Program-made: the position numbers and the translations under genes
The notes under the pieces: model-generated
Database searches by the model: none
Told to the model about the DNA's origin: nothing
The model's input: only the letters and a program-made list of their open reading frames with translations
DNA from: Flavisolibacter sp.
GTDB lineage: Bacteria > Bacteroidota > Bacteroidia > Chitinophagales > Chitinophagaceae
Assembly (NCBI GenBank): GCA_028288675.1
Contig: JAQBNG010000234.1
Coordinates: 1 to 37,331, forward strand
Direction of reading: 5' to 3'
DNA: 37,331 nt
Shown here: piece after piece, positions 17,286-24,376 of the stretch
Layout of the letters: each line of letters begins with the position of its first letter
Numbering within the stretch: position 1 is the stretch's first letter

Positions 17286-18508
17286 TAATTTTTTGCGCTT
17301 ATAAAATCGTTGAGGGCCGCAATGTACTGACAACCCTTTTGGTTCTGCACTTTCATCTTTCCTGCAGTATCGTTTAATACCCGCTGAATATGTATATCTA
17401 TTGCTTTTGGGCAGGTAGTAGTTTGTACATATTGGGGATGTCCATACAATTCTTTGAGCTTTACTTTCAGGTCTTTGAGCATTGGAACATGCTTGCGCAT
17501 TTCACTCCACTCTCCAAACTCCAGCATCATTTCAGCAATAATAGTTTTCGCTTTTGGCACTTCGGCAGTACGCTGACGCAAGGTTTCATCTTTTAGTTTT
17601 GAAAGCTGGTCAACGTTTACAAGCTGCACATTCGGCAATGCCTGTGCAGCAGCATCTACATTATAAGGAATAGAAAGGTCAATGATCAATTTTTGGCCTT
17701 TACCTTCTACATGCTCTTTTAAAATAACCGGTTGCGCAGCATTGGTTGCCACTAAAATAATATCGGCGTCAGCCACCTCTGTTTCAAGGTTATTTAAAGA
17801 AGCATATTTCAACCCTAATTCGTTGGCTAACTCCTGTGCTTTTTCTACCGAACGGTTAATAAGTGTAATATTTTTTGTGCCGAGATAATCAACCAGGTTT
17901 TTACAGGTGTTGCGACCAATTTTGCCTACGCCTAACAATAAAATCTTTTTAGATGAAGGGCTGACAACTCTATTACGGATGTATTGAACAGCGGCAAACG
18001 AAACAGAAACTGTTCCACCACTTAACTCCGTATTATTTTTGATGGCTTTGGAAGATTGCAGTACACAATTAATCAACCGCTCAGTAAAGGCTCCGACAAA
18101 GCCCTGCTCTTTGGCAAATTTCACAGCCGTTTTTAATTGTCCTACAATTTCGTAATCGCCCAGGATTTGAGAATCCAGCCCTGCGCCTACGTTGAATACA
18201 TGCTCTATTGCATCGGCCCCGATTTTAATATAAGCCGACTTTTTAAACGACTCCGCATCGCCAACAGTTTGAGAACATAACAACTCCACAAGCTGGTGAC
18301 TGCAATAAGCGAAGCCATAAATTTCGGTACGGTTGCAAGTGGAAAGAATAAAAACCTCGTTCAGGCCCTGGAGTGAAGCCTGCTGCAGGATGGCCGCATA
18401 TTGTTCATTACAAATTGCAAATTTGCCTCTTACGGAAGCATCGGATTTTTTATAGTTAATTCCGGCAACAAAGAAATTTGATATGTTCTTAAAGTGCTGT
18501 GTATTCAT
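17285..18508 (-). CDS. hemA: HemA, glutamyl-tRNA reductase
   Basis: HemA reduces glutamyl-tRNA to glutamate-1-semialdehyde with NADPH and is the committed step of the C5 pathway. The ATG at 18508 gives 407 aa; the longer reading to 18523 begins with TTG and would leave almost no leader after the putative promoter. The nucleophile is Cys58 in ILSTCNRTEIYG. An NADPH-binding Rossmann motif LLLGVGKIGRNT lies near residue 190, and a helical dimerisation domain forms the C-terminus. It is the first gene of the nine-gene minus-strand cluster. Confidence 0.96.
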   Translation of the reverse strand: MNTQHFKNISNFFVAGINYKKSDASVRGKFAICNEQYAAILQQASLQGLNEVFILSTCNRTEIYGFAYCSHQLVELLCSQTVGDAESFKKSAYIKIGADAIEHVFNVGAGLDSQILGDYEIVGQLKTAVKFAKEQGFVGAFTERLINCVLQSSKAIKNNTELSGGTVSVSFAAVQYIRNRVVSPSSKKILLLGVGKIGRNTCKNLVDYLGTKNITLINRSVEKAQELANELGLKYASLNNLETEVADADIILVATNAAQPVILKEHVEGKGQKLIIDLSIPYNVDAAAQALPNVQLVNVDQLSKLKDETLRQRTAEVPKAKTIIAEMMLEFGEWSEMRKHVPMLKDLKVKLKELYGHPQYVQTTTCPKAIDIHIQRVLNDTAGKMKVQNQKGCQYIAALNDFISAKN

Positions 18509-18534
18509 TTCAGTGTTAGTCAACTATCACGGCG

Positions 18535-18542
18535 CAAAAGTA
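18535..18542 (-). promoter_or_regulatory. Putative -7 element for hemA
   Basis: On the minus strand TACTTTTG matches TAnnTTTG and lies 27 bases before the hemA ATG. No clear TTG is seen at the -33 position. The same 8-mer serves as the -7 element proposed for the divergent hemH. Confidence 0.4.
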
Positions 18543-18666
18543 ATTTGAGGCGTAGCTGAGCACCGAAAAGGTCTGTCATTTGTGTGTCATTTGAAACGGT
18601 GATTTGCATCAGGTGTAGTAACACATGAATAAAGTGCCGCTTTTGTTGTAAGAACCGCTAAAGAAA

Positions 18667-18754
18667 CAATAAGCAATAGGCGATGGCCAATAGGCAATCT
18701 GAAGATTAAATGCAATTGATAATTTATAAACCCGCCACTGCTTATTGCTTATTG
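18667..18754. repeat. Inverted repeat with CAATAAG-type heptads between hemA and hemH
   Basis: CAATAAGCAATA (18667-18678) is perfectly inverted as TATTGCTTATTG (18743-18754), 64 bases apart. Both arms are built from short direct repeats (CAATAAG, CAATAGG; TTATTGC twice). The right arm overlaps the candidate -33 region of hemH. It is too short and irregular to be a CRISPR array. Confidence 0.5.
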
Positions 18755-18777
18755 CACATTACCCTGCCCTACTTTTG
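18745..18777 (+). promoter_or_regulatory. Bacteroidota-type promoter for hemH
   Basis: TACTTTTG (18770-18777) matches the -7 consensus TAnnTTTG. A TTG at 18745-18747 lies 22 bases upstream and fits the -33 element. The hemH ATG is at 18787, which gives a very short leader. Confidence 0.5.
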
Positions 18778-18786
18778 CTTCCTTAT

Positions 18787-19833
18787 ATGAAAAGAGCTAT
18801 TGTATTAATGAACCTCGGTTCGCCGGATAGCACGGAAGTAAAAGATGTAAAGCGCTACCTGGATGAATTTTTAATGGATGAAAGAGTGATTGACAAACCC
18901 TGGCTGTTACGGGCTTTGTTGGTAAAAGGAATTATTGTTCCTTTTCGTGCGCCAAAATCTGCAGAAGCTTATAAATCCATCTGGACAAAAGAAGGTTCCC
19001 CATTGATTGTTATCTCCAAACAATTGCGTGATGCAGTGCAAAATGAAGTGGAAGAACCGGTGGTGATTGCCATGCGTTATGGCAACCCTTCTCCCATATC
19101 AGCTTTTGATGAATTGGTAAAAAATAATCCTGATTTGGAGGAAGTGGTTGCCGTTCCTTTATACCCCCATTATGCCATGAGCTCTTATGAAACTGCCGTG
19201 GAATATGCTAAGGAGCAACATAAAAAAGGAGCTTACAATTTCAAGCTTAGTTTCATCAAACCTTTTTATAATAACGAAGATTATATTGAAGCGCTAACGG
19301 AAAGTATCCGGCCTTATGTAGCCGGCAACTACGATCAAATTTTGTTTTCATATCACGGAATACCCGAACGCCATATTTTAAAATGCGATCCTACAAAGCA
19401 ACATTGTTTAAAAGTTGATAACTGCTGTGACGTGCCTTCCGAAGCGCATGCTTATTGTTACCGCCATCAATGCTGGACCACTACCAACCTAGTAGCTGAC
19501 AAGTTGAACATACCCAAAGAAAAAAGAGGCTTTTCTTTTCAGTCACGTTTGGGAAGAGACCCCTGGCTGAAACCGTATACAGTAGTACGTTTGGAAGAAT
19601 TACCAAAAGAAGGCGTAAAAAAGTTAGTAGTTGTTTGCCCGGCGTTTGTAAGCGATTGCCTTGAAACTATTGAAGAAATGGGCGAAGAAGGACGGGAAGT
19701 ATTTTTAAAATCCGGTGGCGAAAGTTTTGAATTAGTTCCCTGTATGAACGTGCATCCGTTATGGATTGGGGCGCTAAGTAAATGGATTGGCGAATATGCG
19801 TCGGGGAAAAAGGAAATGGTTTTAGAAATGTAA
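18787..19833 (+). CDS. hemH: HemH, ferrochelatase
   Basis: HemH inserts ferrous iron into protoporphyrin IX. I start it at the ATG at 18787 (348 aa, MKRAIVLMNLGSPDS), since the 14 upstream residues are not conserved and would overlap the promoter. The catalytic histidine is His190 in FSYHGIPERH, and the acidic partner is Glu293 in SDCLETIEEMGEEG. An internal Cys-rich insert (Cys200, 207, 213, 214, 224, 229) resembles the segment that ligates a [2Fe-2S] cluster in some bacterial ferrochelatases. It is transcribed divergently from hemA and followed by hemJ. Confidence 0.96.
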   Translation: MKRAIVLMNLGSPDSTEVKDVKRYLDEFLMDERVIDKPWLLRALLVKGIIVPFRAPKSAEAYKSIWTKEGSPLIVISKQLRDAVQNEVEEPVVIAMRYGNPSPISAFDELVKNNPDLEEVVAVPLYPHYAMSSYETAVEYAKEQHKKGAYNFKLSFIKPFYNNEDYIEALTESIRPYVAGNYDQILFSYHGIPERHILKCDPTKQHCLKVDNCCDVPSEAHAYCYRHQCWTTTNLVADKLNIPKEKRGFSFQSRLGRDPWLKPYTVVRLEELPKEGVKKLVVVCPAFVSDCLETIEEMGEEGREVFLKSGGESFELVPCMNVHPLWIGALSKWIGEYASGKKEMVLEM

Positions 19834-19927
19834 AATCGCATAATATAAAAACTATCAGCTTTGGAACTTACAATGTCTATCACCTTTTACATTTTAGATT
19901 CTATATTTTAGAATTTACATTAATTCC

Positions 19928-20491
19928 ATGTACGCATATCTAAAAGCACTCCATATCATCTTCATCGTTACATGGTTTGCGGGCATGTTTTACATTGTCC
20001 GTTTATTCATTTACAATACAGAGGCAAATGAAAAAGGAGAACCCGAAAAGAGCATTTTGCAAAAGCAATTTTCTATTATGATAAAGCGGCTGTGGTTTGG
20101 TATTACCTGGCCATCAGCAATACTTACGGTTATACTTGGCCCCTGGGTTATGTTCAACGGGAATTGGAATAAAACTTTAGGCGATGAAAGTGGCCGCTGG
20201 TTGTTAATCAAGTTGTGCTTCGTGGTTTTGCTTTATGTATATCACTTTTCGCTACATGCAATCTATAAGCAACAGGCAGCAGGTATATTCAGGTATTCAT
20301 CGCAAAAGTTGCGGATATGGAATGAAGTGGCGACTATTTTTTTGGTGGCGATAGTAATGCTGGCGACAGTAAAGCAAAGTATGAGCTGGTTATGGGGATT
20401 GATTGGGCTAATAGGCTTTGCTGTTGTTTTACTGTCTGTTATCAGGATTTATAAAACGCTGCGAACCGGCAAAACTTCTCAACCATTGTAA
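19928..20491 (+). CDS. hemJ: HemJ, protoporphyrinogen IX oxidase
   Basis: HemJ is a membrane heme protein that oxidises protoporphyrinogen IX to protoporphyrin IX, the step just before HemH. The 187-aa protein has the family start YLKALHIIFIVTWFAGMFYI with the conserved His9, then RLFIY, a GITWPSAILT stretch and LRIWNEVATIFLV. It has about four to five membrane helices. It lies 94 bases after hemH, on the same strand, and supplies the step missing from the minus-strand heme genes. No HemG or HemY is in the window. Confidence 0.9.
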   Translation: MYAYLKALHIIFIVTWFAGMFYIVRLFIYNTEANEKGEPEKSILQKQFSIMIKRLWFGITWPSAILTVILGPWVMFNGNWNKTLGDESGRWLLIKLCFVVLLYVYHFSLHAIYKQQAAGIFRYSSQKLRIWNEVATIFLVAIVMLATVKQSMSWLWGLIGLIGFAVVLLSVIRIYKTLRTGKTSQPL

Positions 20492-20549
20492 GCCGCTTGC
20501 ATTGCCAGCTTTCATTTCCTATTTTGTGACTAATTTATTTATCCAAACT

Positions 20550-22037
20550 ATGGAAAGCGTAAATGCTCCTGCTGTTTCTCCCTCGCAATACCGTTCGTCT
20601 GTACTTGCCGAAACTTTTGAAACGCTAAAGGTCCGGTCTGCGCAGATGTACCTACAGGTAAAGTTTTTTGGTTACTCGCATACCATGGACGATTATGAGC
20701 AACGTAAGCTCAGGATCTTCAACCAGATCAATTTTTTCCAGGCAATAGCCGGAATTTTAATTCCCTTATTTGGAATGCTTCTTCCCGGAACGCTTCCTGC
20801 TTCTGCATGGCTGGCAACCTGCTACCCGGCAGGCGTAAGCATCGTGGTTTTAAGCCTGAACTCTTTTCGCAAATACGAGGCATCGCTTTATACCTACTTT
20901 TTTCTATACCCGCTTTGCACCTGCTTTGTGTATTTAAACGGGATCAACCCGGGGATTGATCTTTACTTTATCCTGTTTGTAATACTATCTGTTTTCTTTT
21001 TACAGGATCTTGGCTTCATGCTGTTTGCTATTGGCTTTTCCATGATGTCGTTTTTTATTCTTTCGGTAGTATTAACGCATTACACTTACGAACTGGAAAC
21101 AGGCAGCCCGGCAGTTTATCTGCTGAACAAATTTGTATCGTTGCTTTTTATATTTTATGGATTGTTCCTGGTAAAAAAAGAAGCAACCATCTACCAGTTC
21201 AACATTTTAACCAAGAAGCAAAACTTAATTGAAAAGAACATTGAAATAGAAAAACAAAAAGAAGAGATCAGTGATAAGGCTGACCTGCTTCAAAAGCAAA
21301 AAGAAGAATTAGGCGAATTAAATGCGTTTAAGAATAAATTATTTTCCATCATTTCACACGACCTTAAGTCGCCGATGTATGCACTGCGTAACCTGTTTCA
21401 AAACATGCATCAATACAATTTACCGGCTGAAGAAATTAAAGAGATGGTGCCCGATGTGCTGATAGATTTAAATTATACAACTGCATTAATGGAAAACCTT
21501 TTGCAGTGGGCCAAATCGCAAATGCAATCGGATGCTGTAAATTCGCAGGACATAAACATTTCTTTTTTAGTAACCGATGTAGTAAAGCTTTTACGCCTGC
21601 AGTCGCAAGCAAAAAAATTGTCCATCCAGGTAGAAGTGAAAGATGATGTATTTGCTTTTGCCGATAAGGATATGATTCACCTTGTGGTTCGTAATCTTTT
21701 ATCTAACGCTATCAAATTCACACCTGCGGAAGGGCATATAGAGATTGGCTTAAATGATTTTGAAGAATTTGTGGAAGTATATATTCAGGACTCAGGCCTT
21801 GGCATCAGCGAAGAAGCTTTGGATAAAATAAAGCAAAAAATATTTTACACTACCACGGGTACATCAAGTGAAACCGGTACTGGTTTGGGGCTGATGTTAT
21901 GCAACGAATTTTTGGCAAAGAATAATAGCCAGTTGCGGATAGAAAGCAATGTTGGCAAGGGAAGCATTTTCTCTTTCGCACTTCCTAAAATGGCGGCACA
22001 TCAAATAAAAGCTACAGCGGATGCCTATGACGAATAA
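20550..22037 (+). CDS. Membrane sensor histidine kinase
   Basis: The 495-aa protein (ATG at 20550) has an N-terminal membrane domain of about six helices (residues about 60-220), a coiled coil rich in Lys/Glu (about 225-260), a HisKA domain with the phosphoacceptor His270 in FSIISHDLKSPMY, and an HATPase_c domain with the N-box Asn386 in LLSNAIKF, DSGLGIS and TGTGLGL. No separate periplasmic sensor domain is obvious, so the membrane part probably senses the signal. It starts 58 bases after hemJ. No response regulator is adjacent; the orphan regulator at 33588-34295 is a possible partner but not a demonstrated one. Confidence 0.88.
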   Translation: MESVNAPAVSPSQYRSSVLAETFETLKVRSAQMYLQVKFFGYSHTMDDYEQRKLRIFNQINFFQAIAGILIPLFGMLLPGTLPASAWLATCYPAGVSIVVLSLNSFRKYEASLYTYFFLYPLCTCFVYLNGINPGIDLYFILFVILSVFFLQDLGFMLFAIGFSMMSFFILSVVLTHYTYELETGSPAVYLLNKFVSLLFIFYGLFLVKKEATIYQFNILTKKQNLIEKNIEIEKQKEEISDKADLLQKQKEELGELNAFKNKLFSIISHDLKSPMYALRNLFQNMHQYNLPAEEIKEMVPDVLIDLNYTTALMENLLQWAKSQMQSDAVNSQDINISFLVTDVVKLLRLQSQAKKLSIQVEVKDDVFAFADKDMIHLVVRNLLSNAIKFTPAEGHIEIGLNDFEEFVEVYIQDSGLGISEEALDKIKQKIFYTTTGTSSETGTGLGLMLCNEFLAKNNSQLRIESNVGKGSIFSFALPKMAAHQIKATADAYDE

Positions 22038-22041
22038 TACT

Positions 22042-22127
22042 AGTTGGCAGTTAGCAAAAAAGTTCTGGTGGGTCTACCGGCAGGCAAGAAATAATACAAT
22101 TATAGCAATAACTGCAAAACGCCAACT
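22042..22127. repeat. Inverted repeat between the convergent kinase and GYF_2 genes
   Basis: AGTTGGC (22042-22048) pairs with GCCAACT (22121-22127), and GCAGTTA (22047-22053) with TAACTGC (22109-22115). The element fills the gap between two converging genes and might stop transcription from both sides. It has no clear T-run and may be a degenerate dispersed repeat. Confidence 0.35.
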
Positions 22128-22136
22128 GTAAGCTTC

Positions 22137-22934
22137 TTACTGCATCACATAAGGGTCCTCAGAATTAGCAATTTTCTTTCCTGCAGTATAACTAAACTGC
22201 ATTTTTTTACTGACAACTTTTTGCAGGCTAACCGTTACTTTTTTACCTCTGTTTACATCAGCTATCGATTGTTCTTTACTGTCGTGTGCCGGTATGCCGT
22301 AAATGGTAATCAGTTTGGTTTTCCAAACATCACCATCCGCTTTTATGTAGGTTACTTTAGCCACAGCCTGGTCTATAGAATAATCGGAGCGGTTGTTTAC
22401 AATTACTTTCAAATCTTTGATGCCGCCTAAAAACCCGATGCCATAATTACTGTTGGTACCCGTAATAAATTTGTTCCATTTCATACGGGCTAATTTTTGT
22501 TTATCTTCTTTTGGAGCTTCCACAGCTGGCTCTTTTTTTTCAGTTGCAGCAATAAGCGGGGTGGAAGCAGCAACCGGTATAGATACTGAAGCTACCGCGG
22601 TTTCAGGAAGATTTTTACCTGCGCTTTTGCCTACGGAGTAAATAGAAATACCAGCCAGCAAGGCCGCGCAAAGCAAAACAGCAGAAGCAGCTTTTGGACG
22701 ACGATAATTAAAATCAACAGCCTTCTCCATTAGTACTGGGAGAATATCTTTTGGGCGCTTAATTTTTCGGGGAGCTACCTGTTCTTTCAGTTCACCAATT
22801 TTTTCGGCGGGAGCCCAGTTGTTTTTGCCTTCCAGTCGAATGGGAGTGTTTCGGCTAAGCCTTTGCTTTTTGAGTGTATCAATGGTAAAAGGGCCAATTT
22901 CATTACGGCCATCATGAAGATAATAAGTGCTCAT
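22137..22934 (-). CDS. Membrane protein with GYF_2 (DUF4339)-like N-terminal domain
   Basis: The 265-aa protein starts with a GYF_2/DUF4339-like domain (residues about 3-50: YYLHDGRNEIGPFTIDTLKK then WAPAEKI). A basic linker and one membrane helix (about 77-96) follow. After an Ala/Glu/Lys/Pro-rich spacer comes a C-terminal beta-rich domain (about 150-265) on the other side of the membrane. Its wording (NYGIGFLGGIKDLKVIVNNRSDY) suggests an FxLYD-like or DUF3426-like fold that I cannot assign surely. No function can be given. It converges with the histidine kinase gene. Confidence 0.65.
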   Translation of the reverse strand: MSTYYLHDGRNEIGPFTIDTLKKQRLSRNTPIRLEGKNNWAPAEKIGELKEQVAPRKIKRPKDILPVLMEKAVDFNYRRPKAASAVLLCAALLAGISIYSVGKSAGKNLPETAVASVSIPVAASTPLIAATEKKEPAVEAPKEDKQKLARMKWNKFITGTNSNYGIGFLGGIKDLKVIVNNRSDYSIDQAVAKVTYIKADGDVWKTKLITIYGIPAHDSKEQSIADVNRGKKVTVSLQKVVSKKMQFSYTAGKKIANSEDPYVMQ

Positions 22935-23083
22935 GAGGTATTAGGATTAGATAGCTAAAGTAATAGGCTGAAGGGTTTTCTGCAATAGCCGTGCGGGTTT
23001 TCTTCAAAACAATAGTAAAAACGCGTAGTAATTTTTGCTATCGTAATGTATCTGCAGCCCGGGCTTCAGCTATACAGCAATAT

Positions 23084-24304
23084 TTAGCCAGCCAATTCCT
23101 CTACTTCCTGTGCAACAGGCATTATCCTGTTTTTCTTCTTCTTTCTTGTACGGTTCCACCACATAATAGTACCGGTAATTGGAAAGCTAACGCCGGCAAG
23201 GCATACAATAAACGCAACAATTTTTGAAGGTAATCCCCAAATGCTGCCAGTATGAACAGGCTTAAAAGTAGATCGAACCCTTGCGCCCAAACTTCTGTCT
23301 TTATAAGCAAGCTTGCCTAAAAGGGCACCGGAGTACTGGTCAAGATAAATAGCATCTGTTGCAGATTCATGAGCGGCGTCCTTGCCAAGTGCTGTAATAT
23401 TTACTGCTTCCGTAGAATCTTTAGGCATCGAGATAGTATAAAATTCTACACCAGTATAAATGGTTTTAGCAATGGTTAATGCTGTATCGAAAGAAATATG
23501 TTTGCTGCTGGCGTGATAGACGGACTTCGGCGGTGCAGGCGCTTTTATTGGCGAAGATGTGACGGCATAAATACCTTTGTTAAACCACTCGAACGACCAG
23601 GCCAAACCTGTAAAAGCGAAGATGAATAAAAAGATGGCGCTGTAAAAACCAAACACCATGTGCAGGTCGTGGTTGACACGTTTCCAGTTTGCATTCCATT
23701 TAACTTTTAAACGCTTTTGTAGAATTCTTTTTGTTTTGGGCCACCATAAAACAATACCTGTTATAAGTATAAAAAGAAAGATAAAAGTGGACACACCAAC
23801 AATGTATTTGCCTACGCTTCCTTCGCCGCCTAATAGCCAACGATGCATAGCAAACACCTGGTAAAAACCTGTTTCGCGGTAGCTGTATTTTTCTAAAACT
23901 TTTCCTGTGTAAGGGTTTATAAAAATGGTAAAACCCGGCTGCCGCTGCGGAGGCTGCGGGTTGGCGTTGATAGGTTTTGATTCTTGTGCCGCCCCTTTTT
24001 GTTGTTGCTTTTTTCCTTCTTTTTTTGGAGGAAAGGCTACGCTTATTTCTGCACTTCTATCCCTTTCTGAATATAGCTTGATCCCATTCACTTTCGCACC
24101 CGGAAAGCTTTGTGTTACTTTTTTCACAAGGCTGTCAACGGAAAGTTTACCAGCGCCTGTTTCTACATAATAGCGCTTTTTATTCATGGCCATTTGCAGG
24201 TCTTTTTCAAAAACCAAAATGGCGCCCGTTAAGCAACAAAGCAATATCACTAAACCTGCAGCAAGGCTTAAATAAAGATGTATGCGACGAAAAAAAACTT
24301 TCAT
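23084..24304 (-). CDS. PepSY-associated membrane protein, putative siderophore reductase
   Basis: The 406-aa protein has the four-helix PepSY_TM layout. The first helix covers about residues 11-34 after IHLYLSLAAG. A periplasmic PepSY region with a Lys/Gln/Pro-rich loop comes next, then helices near 165-190, 212-238 and 362-385. Conserved histidines near the helix ends (in RRIHLYL, MHRWLLGG and NHDLHMVFG, for example) fit heme binding. Proteins of this kind, encoded beside TonB siderophore receptors, are thought to reduce ferric siderophores in the periplasm. It follows the receptor gene by 72 bases, so the two are probably one iron-uptake operon. Confidence 0.85.
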   Translation of the reverse strand: MKVFFRRIHLYLSLAAGLVILLCCLTGAILVFEKDLQMAMNKKRYYVETGAGKLSVDSLVKKVTQSFPGAKVNGIKLYSERDRSAEISVAFPPKKEGKKQQQKGAAQESKPINANPQPPQRQPGFTIFINPYTGKVLEKYSYRETGFYQVFAMHRWLLGGEGSVGKYIVGVSTFIFLFILITGIVLWWPKTKRILQKRLKVKWNANWKRVNHDLHMVFGFYSAIFLFIFAFTGLAWSFEWFNKGIYAVTSSPIKAPAPPKSVYHASSKHISFDTALTIAKTIYTGVEFYTISMPKDSTEAVNITALGKDAAHESATDAIYLDQYSGALLGKLAYKDRSLGARVRSTFKPVHTGSIWGLPSKIVAFIVCLAGVSFPITGTIMWWNRTRKKKKNRIMPVAQEVEELAG

Positions 24305-24376
24305 GATGTTCTTAAGATTAGCGGCTGCAAAAAGAAGCTAAACAGCTTTGTTCACGATTATTTGAAAAAATTTTAT

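Noticed and set aside
18661-18760. Short repeated heptads as a possible CRISPR array
   Set aside because: Units are only 7 bases, irregular, partly inverted and without spacers; no cas genes are present.
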